Positions 1 to 9,700 of a DNA stretch of 26,646 nucleotides are shown piece after piece. Origin of the DNA: a virus; IMG/VR virus record IMGVR_UViG_3300010389_000104, positions 1 through 26,646 of that record, one strand, 5' to 3'. The notes under the pieces were generated by a model. That model was not told where the DNA came from, did no database searches, and saw only the letters and a program-made list of their open reading frames with translations. A program made the translations under genes and the position numbers. Position 1 is the stretch's first letter; the number at the start of each line of letters is the position of its first letter.

Positions 1-65
1 CCAAATATGCCGCCTCTTCTCGCAATAAAGCGCGTAAGAAGTATCGCGGACAAGGCAAAGGATAA
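1..65 (+). CDS. C-terminal tail of an upstream gene (partial, 5' end outside window)
   Basis: The frame with codons beginning at position 3 is open from the window edge to a TAA at 63-65. It gives a very basic, low-complexity tail (KYAASSRNKARKKYRGQGKG) with Lys and Arg in more than a third of positions. The next ATG lies only two bases after the stop, and the AAAGGA that serves it (57-62) lies inside this tail, which is typical of genes read from one phage transcript. The tail alone does not identify the protein. A basic tail fits a nucleic-acid-binding or virion protein, but that is a guess. Confidence 0.55.
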   Translation, partial: KYAASSRNKARKKYRGQGKG

Positions 66-67
66 CA

Positions 68-442
68 ATGTACAATTTAACTCTCTACACCTATCTCGCG
101 CCCAGCAAAGTCTGTGGTGGAGTGGGTGTTTTTTCTTTGGTGGACATTCCAAAGGGAACAATCATATTTGAACCAACGAAGGAAGTTAAAGTTCCCTGGA
201 GTTCAATACCAGATAATATACATGAAAGGGTAAGATCAATTACTCTTAATGACGAATATGGTTTTTGGATTGATTGTGACCTTAACAAGACCTACGCTGC
301 TTATTATGTAAATCATACTGATGAGAATGAAAATGTAAGGTATGACTATGAAAATGGTTCTTGGTATGCAACAAGAGATATTCTGAAGGATGAGGAACTA
401 CTAAACACATATGAGGAGGATGAGAAAGATTGGCTTACTTAA
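68..442 (+). CDS. Small SET-domain protein (putative lysine methyltransferase)
   Basis: This 124-residue protein is essentially a bare SET domain. The N-terminal SET signature appears as GGVGVFSLVDIPKGTIIF (residues 17-34). The S-adenosylmethionine-binding and pseudoknot motif appears as YYVNHTDENEN (79-89), corresponding to the usual F-[IV]-N-H-x(4)-N. The C-terminal strand appears as DEELLNTY (108-115), whose Tyr115 sits where the catalytic tyrosine lies. There is no post-SET cysteine cluster and no other domain. The known family transfers methyl groups to lysine side chains; the substrate here is unknown, and a virion, host chromatin-like or ribosomal protein are all possible. The start is supported by AAAGGA at 57-62, five bases before the ATG. 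The gene sits just upstream of the baseplate block and overlaps the following gene by 13 bases, so it is probably made late with structural proteins. The fold assignment is good; activity is not shown. Confidence 0.8.
   Translation: MYNLTLYTYLAPSKVCGGVGVFSLVDIPKGTIIFEPTKEVKVPWSSIPDNIHERVRSITLNDEYGFWIDCDLNKTYAAYYVNHTDENENVRYDYENGSWYATRDILKDEELLNTYEEDEKDWLT
414..419 (+). promoter_or_regulatory. Perfect Shine-Dalgarno AGGAGG that fixes a TTG start
   Basis: AGGAGG lies inside the 3' end of the SET-domain gene, ten bases before a TTG codon at 430. The first in-frame ATG of the downstream gene is at 670 and would remove 80 residues. The strong site therefore supports TTG as the real start and indicates translational coupling of the two genes. 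Confidence 0.7.
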
Positions 443-1065
443 ATCATAGTTTACCAGATTGGTCTTGTTACATCCGTAATGAGTTTCTCTATAATCACAA
501 GAAAGGTCATGGTGAAGTCACTAAGTGTGATGTGCATTCTGTTGCAAGCATAGAGAAACGTGCACCTCTATTCGAAGCATTCTTAGAGAATGGTGTTAAC
601 TGGACTCGTCGTCCTCTACACGCATTCTGTTGGCGTCCAGACGCAGAGATAGAACCATTAGAGGATATAATGTACTGGGATTGCTTTTCTCCTTATATTG
701 ACGTTCAGAGAAGGCACAGATTGGCAAATTTAGATGCACAATTGATTCGACCAGATGGAAAAAAAGTCTTAGGAACTTATATGTTCACTTTGGATTGGTC
801 TTGGGAAAACAAAGGTATGCCAGATTTGAATTTTTCAGAGACACCAGAGCATAAATGTGCTCATTTATTCAAGGTTGAAACTGGAAATTACTATGCATAT
901 CCAAATAATCGGATTATTTGGTACGATAATGCATGGGTTTTTAATAGAATTGAAAAAAATCCTGGTTATGAGATCGACTTAACAGTCTATACAGTTGAAA
1001 ATAAAAGAAAACTAGAGACTTCCGATCATTATATGTACGAAATTACTGATCTGGAGCAAAAATAA
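430..1065 (+). CDS. Conserved-looking protein of unknown function (TTG start)
   Basis: I do not recognise this 211-residue protein. It is rich in Trp, Tyr and His (for example PDWSCYIRNEF near the start, PLHAFCWRPDAE near residue 65, and TLDWSWENKG near 120) and has no obvious membrane segment, signal peptide or repeats. The composition suggests a compact globular fold rather than a fibre. The start is TTG, supported by a perfect AGGAGG ten bases upstream; the first in-frame ATG would cut off the first 80 residues. It overlaps the SET-domain gene by 13 bases, and its stop codon overlaps a late-promoter-like octamer. It could be a baseplate or tail accessory protein by position, or the partner or substrate of the SET protein; neither is shown by the sequence. 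Confidence 0.8.
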   Translation: MAYLNHSLPDWSCYIRNEFLYNHKKGHGEVTKCDVHSVASIEKRAPLFEAFLENGVNWTRRPLHAFCWRPDAEIEPLEDIMYWDCFSPYIDVQRRHRLANLDAQLIRPDGKKVLGTYMFTLDWSWENKGMPDLNFSETPEHKCAHLFKVETGNYYAYPNNRIIWYDNAWVFNRIEKNPGYEIDLTVYTVENKRKLETSDHYMYEITDLEQK

Positions 1066-1068
1066 ATA
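1061..1068 (+). promoter_or_regulatory. T4-type late promoter, AATAAATA
   Basis: AATAAATA matches seven of eight bases of the T4 late promoter TATAAATA, and matches the NATAAATA form known for T4-like cyanophages. It overlaps the TAA of the preceding gene (1063-1065) and lies 58 bases before the ATG at 1126. Transcripts started about ten bases downstream would carry a leader that includes the hairpin at 1098-1119. Confidence 0.5.
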
Positions 1069-1097
1069 CTACTAAGGGATAGCAACCCCTCTAAAAG

Positions 1098-1120
1098 TTC
1101 TGATTTTCACGAATCAGGAG
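1098..1120 (+). promoter_or_regulatory. Leader hairpin that sequesters the Shine-Dalgarno of the next gene
   Basis: Positions 1098-1105 (TTCTGATT) pair with 1112-1119 (AATCAGGA). This gives an eight-pair stem with one G-U pair and a six-base loop (TTCACG). The only good ribosome-binding site for the ATG at 1126 is AGGAG at 1116-1120, so four of its five bases lie in the 3' arm. The stem would limit initiation in free RNA unless it is melted or bound. Structure is inferred from pairing only; no folding energy was computed. Confidence 0.45.
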
Positions 1121-1125
1121 CTAAA

Positions 1126-1371
1126 ATGGGACAATCACCTGTCGATAGAAACAAAGAGTACATGAGAGAGATGTGGGGAACCACAAAACTCATCTCAGAT
1201 TATGGTTCAATGCAGAACATTCCAGAGAAAAGAGTGCTTACAGAGGTTATGCATGACCTTGCACCACGTCATAATCTTAAAAAACAGACTGAGTTGCATG
1301 AAAAAATCCGCAATGACGAAGATTATGATGATTGGAGCTATGGAACTGAGCCAACATACGGGAAACTCTGA
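1126..1371 (+). CDS. Small charged protein of unknown function
   Basis: This 81-residue protein is not recognised. It is hydrophilic, with a Met-rich beginning (residues 1-35), a basic middle (HDLAPRHNLKKQTELHEK) and an acidic, aromatic end (RNDEDYDDWSYGTEPTYGKL). There is no membrane segment or signal peptide, and it is probably largely helical in residues 30-65. The start is supported by AGGAG at 1116-1120, five bases upstream, which is partly buried in a hairpin. It stands alone between two late-promoter-like octamers, so it may be a single-gene unit expressed with the baseplate. A chaperone or small virion component is possible by position only. Confidence 0.75.
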   Translation: MGQSPVDRNKEYMREMWGTTKLISDYGSMQNIPEKRVLTEVMHDLAPRHNLKKQTELHEKIRNDEDYDDWSYGTEPTYGKL

Positions 1372-1378
1372 CATTAAG

Positions 1379-1386
1379 TATAAATA
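1379..1386 (+). promoter_or_regulatory. T4-type late promoter, perfect TATAAATA
   Basis: An exact match to the T4 late promoter octamer lies in the 38-base gap between the 81-residue gene and gp25, 23 bases before the gp25 ATG. A late sigma factor (gp55-like) with the sliding clamp recognises this element in T4. It is the likely main promoter for gp25, gp6 and the giant gene. Confidence 0.75.
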
Positions 1387-1409
1387 AAATCAAGAAAACT
1401 TTCGACCAA

Positions 1410-1811
1410 ATGGCACTTCCACGGGTTTCTAGAGCATTTAAGGACATTAGTTTGTCTTTTGAGCCACATCCCGTGACAAAAGACTTACCAATATTGACAA
1501 ATGAGTCTGCAATTCGCAGATCTGTAAGAAATTTGGTCCAGACGATACCAACTGAGAGGTTTTTTAACTCTCTTATAGGTTCAGATGTACGTTCAAGTCT
1601 GTTTGAATTCGTAGATTATGCAACCGCATCTGTAATTCAGGAGCAAATTTTAGATACTATCGAAAATTTTGAGCCAAGAGTTGCAGATGTGGTTGTAGAA
1701 GTCGATCCAAGACCAGATGAAAACAGTTTTGAAGTCACCGTAATCTATGATATTGTCGGTCAAGAGTTTCCAACTCAAGAATTCTCATTTTTACTAGAGG
1801 CAACAAGATAA
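1410..1811 (+). CDS. 25: Baseplate wedge subunit gp25 (GPW/gp25 family)
   Basis: At 133 residues this is almost exactly the size of T4 gp25 (132). The family pattern is clear: AIRRSVRNLVQTIPTERFF (residues 34-52), which corresponds to the conserved segment ending in T-x-x-GER, here TER; a following SLFE (63-66); and the invariant EPR motif (88-90) before the last beta-strands. gp25 helps attach the wedge to the central hub and starts sheath polymerisation in contractile tails. Despite the old name gp25-like lysozyme, it is structural. The next gene, gp6, starts one base after the stop, and the two are direct partners in the core bundle of the T4 wedge. I see no good Shine-Dalgarno before the ATG; the perfect late promoter lies 23 bases upstream. 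Confidence 0.93.
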   Translation: MALPRVSRAFKDISLSFEPHPVTKDLPILTNESAIRRSVRNLVQTIPTERFFNSLIGSDVRSSLFEFVDYATASVIQEQILDTIENFEPRVADVVVEVDPRPDENSFEVTVIYDIVGQEFPTQEFSFLLEATR

Positions 1812-1812
1812 A

Positions 1813-3726
1813 ATGCCTTTTACTAAATTTACAAATCTCGATTTTGACCAGATAAAGACCTCTATAAAGGACTATTTGCGTGCAAATTCCAATTTCACGG
1901 ACTTTGACTTTGAGGGGTCTAATTTTTCGGTCTTAATTGATACTTTAGCGTATAACACATATATTACTGCGTTCAATTCCAACATGATCGTCAATGAATC
2001 CTTCTTGGATTCTGCGACTTTGAGAGAAAATGTGGTATCTTTAGCAAGAAATATTGGATACGTACCACGCTCTAGAAGCGCCGCACAGGCGACTGTAAAC
2101 TTTAACGTACCAACTACTAGCTCTTCCGCTACGATGACCTTACAGGCGGGTCTAGTATGCGTTGGTGCAACGAATGATAGCAATTATATCTTCTCAATTC
2201 CAGAAGACGTTACTACAACCATTAGTTCTGGTGTAGGATCGTTTACTGACTTAAAAATCTATCAAGGAACGTTCCTTAAAAAAACGTTTGTAGTCGATGG
2301 ATCTATTGATCAGAGATTTATTCTTGATAACTCCTTCATTGATAGTTCAACTATTGTAGTAAAAGTCAAGGGATTATCAGATACTGGTGATGGTAGGGAA
2401 TATTCCTTAGCAAATAATATTTTAAATCTCAATGCAACTTCAGAAATCTATTTGATTCAAGAAGTTCAGGATGAGAAATATGAACTGTTGTTTGGTGATG
2501 GATACTTTGGAAAGAAACTTGAGACTGGATCAATCATCACAGTATCATACATTATCACTGATGGTAAGAATGGAAACGGTGCATCAAACTTCTCTTTCTC
2601 TGGAAGAGTAACTGACTCTGATGATAACATCATTGTTCCAAGTGGTTCAATCACAGTCTCTACTGTAAATTCTGCTGCAAATGGTGGAGACATTGAACCT
2701 ATTGAATCGATTAAGTACTTTGCCCCTAGAATTTACGCATCACAGTATAGAGCGGTAACTAATCGTGACTATGAGGCGATTATTCAATCCATCTATCCAA
2801 ATACTGAATCTGTATCCGTAGTTGGTGGTGAAGAATTAGACCCACCACAATATGGAAATGTATTCATTAGTATCAAACCAAAGAATGGTAACTTTGTATC
2901 AGACTTTGATAAGAACAATATTCTTACAAGATTAAAAGAATACAGTATCTCTGGAATAAATCAACAGATAGTTGATCTTAAGGTTCTTTACGTTGAGATC
3001 GATACTGCTGTCTACTATAACAGTTCACAGGTCACTAGCGTAAATGATCTGAAAACAAATGTTACTTCTGTTTTAAATACTTTCTCATCATCCAACATCA
3101 ATCAATTTGGTGGAAGATTCAAGTATAGTAAACTTTGCCAGACAATTGATAATGTTGATGATGCAATTTCTTCAAACATTACTCGCGTCAAGATTAGAAG
3201 AAATCTAAATGCCCTGATAGAAACACCAGGACAGTATGAACTTTGCTATGGAAATAGATTCCATATAAATCCTGAAGGATTTAACATTAAGAGTACAGGG
3301 TTCACAATCGCTGGAAGTACCGAATTATACTACTTTACAGATGTTCCAAATAAGAAAGGTGATGGAACACTTGATGGAAGTGGAAAGGGAATTCTGACTG
3401 TTACCAGAGACATTAGAGATTCTTCTGGAAACTACATGATTGATAGAACTTTGAACCCTGTAGGAACTGTAGATTACGTTAAGGGTGAACTGATTATAAA
3501 CACAATTACGATCACTTCAACTGTTGAAAGTAACAATATCATTGAGATACAAGCGGTCCCAGAATCAAACGATGTCATTGGATTAAAGGACCTTTATTTG
3601 TCTTTCGATGTTTCAAATAGCACCATAAATATGGTGAGAGATACAATTACATCTGGAGAGCAAACATCCGGTGTAGGATATAAATCGACTTCTAGTTACT
3701 TAAACGGAGAGCTAAAGAGGGTATAA
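1813..3726 (+). CDS. 6: Baseplate wedge subunit gp6 (baseplate J-like)
   Basis: This 637-residue protein is close to T4 gp6 in length (660) and sits directly after gp25, as expected for partners. The N-terminal part has the family pattern, with a helical region around YNTYITAFNSNMIVNESFLD and the LARNIGYVPRSRSAA segment at about residues 80-94. The Baseplate_J-like core is seen from YFAPRIYASQYRAVTNRDYE (from residue 302), followed by the SVSVVGGEE strand and the segment ending in TRVKIRR. gp6 dimers form the continuous inner ring that holds the six wedges together and transmits the contraction signal. The C-terminal 170 residues are less familiar to me. The start is one base after the gp25 stop, with a GAGG at 1797-1800. 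The stop is one base before the next ATG, so all three genes are probably co-translated. Confidence 0.9.
   Translation: MPFTKFTNLDFDQIKTSIKDYLRANSNFTDFDFEGSNFSVLIDTLAYNTYITAFNSNMIVNESFLDSATLRENVVSLARNIGYVPRSRSAAQATVNFNVPTTSSSATMTLQAGLVCVGATNDSNYIFSIPEDVTTTISSGVGSFTDLKIYQGTFLKKTFVVDGSIDQRFILDNSFIDSSTIVVKVKGLSDTGDGREYSLANNILNLNATSEIYLIQEVQDEKYELLFGDGYFGKKLETGSIITVSYIITDGKNGNGASNFSFSGRVTDSDDNIIVPSGSITVSTVNSAANGGDIEPIESIKYFAPRIYASQYRAVTNRDYEAIIQSIYPNTESVSVVGGEELDPPQYGNVFISIKPKNGNFVSDFDKNNILTRLKEYSISGINQQIVDLKVLYVEIDTAVYYNSSQVTSVNDLKTNVTSVLNTFSSSNINQFGGRFKYSKLCQTIDNVDDAISSNITRVKIRRNLNALIETPGQYELCYGNRFHINPEGFNIKSTGFTIAGSTELYYFTDVPNKKGDGTLDGSGKGILTVTRDIRDSSGNYMIDRTLNPVGTVDYVKGELIINTITITSTVESNNIIEIQAVPESNDVIGLKDLYLSFDVSNSTINMVRDTITSGEQTSGVGYKSTSSYLNGELKRV
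3621..3636 (+). repeat. Perfect 16-bp inverted repeat in the 3' end of gp6
   Basis: CACCAT-AAAT-ATGGTG is a six-base stem with a four-base loop, about 90 bases before the giant gene starts. The centre also reads CATAAATA (3624-3631), a weak match to the late promoter octamer. It lies in coding sequence, so codon choice may explain it. Confidence 0.3.
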
Positions 3727-3727
3727 G

Positions 3728-6700
3728 ATGATACAAACTGGGTTTGAGCAGAGGGTAAAGGTTCAGCAAATTATTGACAGCCAACTTCCCGAATTTTTAC
3801 GTTCTGAAAGTCCAAAGTCTGTTGATTTTTTAAAGCAATATTATATTTCTCAAGAGTACCAAGGTGGTCCATCGGACGTTGCCGAAAACTTAGACCAATA
3901 CTTACAGTTAGATAATTTCACACAAGAAGTAATTTCAGGACAGACTACTCTGTATTCTGGTATTTCTTCAACTACTGACACCGTACAGGTATATTCTACT
4001 AAGGGATTCCCCAAAGAATATGGTTTGTTTAGAATCGGTGATGAAATCGTCACCTACACTGGAGTTACCACTAATACATTTACTGGATGTATTAGAGGAT
4101 TCAGTGGAATTCAAACCTATAGAACCGATTTAAATTCCGAAGAATTAGTCTTCAAAAAGACATCACAGTCTTCACACACCGCAGGTGATACTGTACACAA
4201 CTTGAGTGCACTGTTTCTCAAGGAATTTTATAAGAAAATAAAATATACCTTCACTCCAGGTTTGGAGGATACTGATTTCGTATCAGATCTTGATGTTAAT
4301 AACTTCATCAAAGAGTCTGGATCTTTATATAAAGCAAAAGGAACAAAAGAATCTTTCAAGATTCTCTTTAATGTTCTCTACGGAGTTACTCCAACCGTAG
4401 TAGATCTTGAAAGATATCTGATCAAACCGTCTGATGCAGAGTTTCTCAAGAGAGAAGTTGTAGTTGCCGAAAGAATTTCTGGGGATCCAAACAGATTAGT
4501 TGGACAAACAATTGTCAATTCTGCAGACGAAAATACCAAAGCTTCAGTTTCTGAGGTAGAAATCTTTACAAGATCTGGAATCAGCACTTTTTATAAGTTA
4601 AACCTTTTTGTTGGATATACTGATAGAAGTACTGTTGAAGGAACTTTCAAAGTCCAACCAAAAGTAAAGTCGATTACTAAGGTTTCTGCTGGATCATCAG
4701 TTATCACTGTAGACTCAACAGTTGGGTTTGGATCAACTGGAGTTTTAGTATCTGGAAACAATGTAATCACTTATGGTGAGAAAACTTTAAATCAGTTCTT
4801 ACAATGTAGTGGAATTGATGAAGAAATTTCTGTTTCTTCAGAAATAAGAACTAATGAAGTATTCTTTGGATATGAAGACGGAGATATTAATAAGAAAGTA
4901 GAGGTTAGAGTTGGCGGTGTTCTTTCCGATTTTGAGACGGTCGGCAATCCATCGTTGGTATCTGAGGGACAGGTACTGTATGTCAAGAATGTTGGTGAGA
5001 TAATTAAAAATCCAGAAACTGATAAAACATACAAAGAAATTTTTGCAAATTCTTGGATCTATAATACTACAGTAAGATTTGAAGTTGATGCAATATCTGG
5101 ATCTACTTTTACTCTTAAGTCTTCAATTGAAGAATCAAGCCTTAAAGTTGGTGATGTTGTAGACATTCTTCAGGGATCTACACAAACCATATCCCAAGCG
5201 GATGTGACTGTTTCATCAATCAACGCTACAAACAAGCAAATAACACTTGCAAATCTTGGAGGATTTACTCCAGCTGCTGGCGTTGATTATACTATTAGAA
5301 GAAAATTAAAAACCGCATCTAGTTCTGTAGTCCCAGTCGCTTATAGCGGAGTAACGTGTGATATTCAAAACGTATATAATGAGGATGATGAAAACTTCTA
5401 TGTTGCATCCAATTCTTTACCATCATATCAAATCACAAAAGACGTAAAGAAAGCAACCATCAGTTCTGCAAGTGGAAGTGCTTTAGAGGGATTTAGCAAC
5501 TCCACATTAAAGTATTCGATCCTATCATTTAGTTCAAGTGTACCATTTGTAACTGGTGATGAAGTTCAATATACAGCAGAGATTGATGTTCTTGATGGAC
5601 TTTCTGAGAGAACGTATTACGTTAAAGTTCTTTCTCCAGATAACAAAATTAAACTGTATGAGTCACCATCTTTTATAGAAAGTGATACTCCTATTGAATT
5701 CGCTTCAACAAATTCAACCGGAGCACATACATTTACATTAGCAGTTCAAAAGAGTGGACTGATACACCCACAAAGACTTCTTAAGAAATTTCCATCCTCT
5801 CAAAACATTAAGAATGGAACTGGTGTAAAAACTGTCCCTGGAAGTACAGGGATGCTGATAAATGGTGTAGAAATTTCAAACTACAAATCTTTTGATAAGA
5901 TTTACTATGGACCTGTTAGCAAAGTTGACCTACTGAGTGGTGGATCTGATTATGATGTGATCAACCCACCAACTGTGACTCTCGGAAACCCTGTTGTTAG
6001 TGGTGGTACTACATCTCTAGTAAGACCTGTAATTAGAGGATCTGTACAATCAGTTCAAGTTGATCCTCAAGACTTTGATATTAGAAGGGTTCAATCTGTC
6101 ACAATTAGCGGTGGAAATGGAACTGGTGCCATTCTGCAGCCAGTTTTAGATACCAGATATCGTGAGATTGAATTTGATGCAAGAGAAACAACAGATGGTG
6201 GTGGCATTGATATATCTGATGATACCATTACCTTCTTAAAGGATCACAAACTCAGAAATGGTGACAAGATTGTATATAATAGAAATGGAAATTCTGAAAT
6301 TGGTATAGGATCTTTTAATGCAAGTAATACTGACCAAACTTCAACTTTACATAGTGGATCTGCATATTTTGCAGAATTAGTAAATACATCCTCAATCAAG
6401 TTATATCAAACTTTCGATGATTATAACAGTGGCATTAACACGGTTGGATTTACAACTTCAGTAACTCAGGGTGTTCATAAGTTTAGACTTTTTGATGGTA
6501 AGAAAACACTGAGAAGTATAAAGGTCATCAATCCTGGAAGTGGTTATGAAAATAGAAAATTAATCGTACAACCAACAGGGATTTCTACAGTTTATAATAC
6601 CATTACCTTTGAAAACCATGGATTCAATGATGGTGATATTATTACTTACACCACGGATGGTACAGAAATTGGTGGTCTTACAGGTGGAAATGAGCATTAT

Positions 6701-9700
6701 GTATTGAAACTTGATAATAATACTTTTAGATTAAGTGATCCTGGTGTTGGATCAACGGCATTTGTTGATAATTACAATAGAAGAAAGTTTATCAAGTTTA
6801 GTTCTAGTGGTGTTGGACATCAAAACTTTGCATACAAAGATATCACCATTACCGTTAATGCTGAGTTTGATGGTGTAACTGGAGTTATAACTGCAACACC
6901 ACAGATTAGGGGAGAAATTGTCGATTTATACCTCTATGAAAATGGAACTGGTTATGGTTCCACCATTTTAAATTTCCATAAGAGACCTAACGTCACATTC
7001 AAATCTGGAAAAGATGTTGAACTGAAACCAATTGTCAATGGTGGAAAGATCGTCAGTGTTCAAGTTACTAATGGTGGATCTGAGTACACAAGCGCACCAG
7101 ACTTAACTGTTGTTGGATCTGGAGTTGGAGCTAAGTTAAGAGCAGTTGTTACCAATCAAAAAGTAAGTTCTGTAGTCATATTGAACGGTGGTGCTGGATA
7201 TGATGCAAACACATCTATCACGGCAACTTCTGTAGGATTAAATGCTAATGCTAGAGCATCTATCAGAGACTTAACTGTAGACAACTACGGTAGATTTGGT
7301 CAGGAACTTCTTTCTGAGGACACCCAAGGTCTTAAGTATAATCTTGTTGGATACAGTACTCAAATCGGAGGATCAACTTTTGGTGATGATGGAACATCAC
7401 ACTCACCAATTATAGGTTGGGCTTACGATGGTAATCCAATTTATGGTCCATATGGATATGCAAATGCACTGGATGTTAATTCCAGTGTGGTTCAATTAAC
7501 AACTGGATATGTTCAGTCCACTTCTAGTGTAACTGATAGACCATCTGGATTTGATGCTGGATTCTTTGTCGATGATTACAAGTTTAACAATTCTGGAAAC
7601 TTGGATGAATATAATGGAAGATTTGCAAAAACACCAGAATTTCCAAATGGTGTTTATGCTTACTTTGCTGGAATTTCTACTGACTTTGCAACCAATTCTG
7701 TAAAATCACAATTCCCCTACTTCATTGGTAATGCATATAGGTCTTTACCAGCAACACAAGATGTTGATCAGACTTTTGACTTTAATAATTCAAGGTTGAG
7801 AAGAAATACATTCCCATACAGAACGGAGGATCTCACCTCATCTAATGATTTTATATCTGAACCAAATGAAGTTTTAGTACAAAAAGCAACTGTTGAATCT
7901 ATAACAAAAGGTTCTGTAGATGACTTTGATATTAGAGAACCTGGATCTGGATATGCAGTGTATGATTTGGCAACCTTTGATAACACCGACACCAATGGTG
8001 GTGGATTGGGTGCATATGTACAATCTATAACTGGAAAAAATATCGTAGAAGTTTCCACTTCAGTTCAAACACTTGCAGGATCTTTAGTTCTTAGATCAAA
8101 TGACAATGAGATAGTTGTTGAGACAACCGAACCTCACAACATCCAAAATGGTAATAAGGTCGCCATTTCTGGCGTTTCAACTTATATTAAAGGTCTGACT
8201 AATACACATACAGTTGGTGTTTCTTCAGAAATTTTATATCTCTCTGCAGCAGTTGCAAGTAATGCAACTTCTGGATTTGTAACTGATATCTATGTTTCAA
8301 ATGTTCCAAAAATAATCTCTGTTGGTTCTACGATAGCAATTGGAACTGAGAGAATGTCAGTTCTCAATGTATTCCCAGATACAAAAGTTTTAAGAGTTGC
8401 TAGGGGATTATCTGGAGCTGGTCATACAGTATCCACAAAAATTGCAGAGGTTAGCAACACCTTAACTATCCAACTCAATACCAATAGTTTTGATTCAAAT
8501 GCAAACAGAAAGGTATACTTTAATCCAGAACAGCAAGTTGGAATAGGACAAACAGCGGGTATTGGAGTTTCCGCAATATATGCAGTTGGTTTGAACGCAA
8601 AATCAATTTCAATTCCAACACAGAGCATATATCTTCCTAATCATCCATTTAAAACAAATCAGCAGGTGATACTGAGGGCAGTATCTGGAGCATCAAAAAT
8701 CTCAGCATCAAATACTGAAACCAGCACTGAGTTTGATATTCCAGATTCAACCTCTCAAACTCTCTTCGCAGTTAACAAAGGTAGAGATTACATTGGTCTG
8801 TCTACTCAGGTTGGAGTGACGACAAATGGACTATACTTTAGATCATTTAGTCCAAATGGGGATAGTGATGACTACAAATATTCTTTGGAGTCTATATTCA
8901 ATCAAGTTACTGCAAAAGTACAAAAGATTACGTCCACAGTGTCAGTTTCTACTGATCATGGTTTGAGTGATGGTGACACAATTTCACTGTCCATAAAACC
9001 AAATCTTTCTGTAGGAATCGGAACTTCTACCGCAATTTTTGTAAAATACAATGCTGATGAAGGGAAACTGTTGGTCAATCCAACAGGATTTACATCCACT
9101 GCTGTCGGAACTGCAACTAGTGAACTGACAATTACCTCTCATGGATTTAAGACTGGAGAAAAAGTCTTCTACAATTCATCGGACTTGATTGTTTCTGGTT
9201 TGCAAACTGGACCATATTATGTTTATAGAGTTGATGATGACACCATTCAGTTGTCTGAAACATATAATGATGCTATCTCTATTCCACCAACAATTGTAAG
9301 TTTTGGATCTACTGGTGGAGCTGGTCAAGAATTATCTAAGGTTAATCCTCAAATACCAGTCGTTAAAAATAATAACCTGGTATTTAACGTAGCAGATTCA
9401 TCTCTTAATGGTTACAAATTCAAAATCTTCTACGATAAGGAATTTAAAAATGAATTGATTTCCGTTGGTGGAACAATTACGACTGCAAGTGTATCTGGAG
9501 TTGGTACAGTTGGAGTTGGAACAACTGGAGTTGGAACAGTTACGTTGAATTATAGCGATGAACTTCCATCAAAACTTTATTATACATTAGAAAAATCTGG
9601 TTATATTAGTAGTTCTGATACAACTGTAGCAAATTACTCCGAAATACTCTTTGTTGATAGTTCTTATAACGGTTCATATACAATTTCTGGAATTGGTTCA

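Noticed and set aside
1202-1387. 61-codon frame overlapping the 81-residue gene
   Set aside because: It is in another frame of the 1126-1371 gene, has no ribosome-binding site, and runs through the perfect late promoter.
3679-3686. TATAAATC as a late promoter for the giant gene
   Set aside because: It matches seven of eight bases but lies in the gp6 coding sequence in an AT-rich genome, where such near matches are expected by chance.
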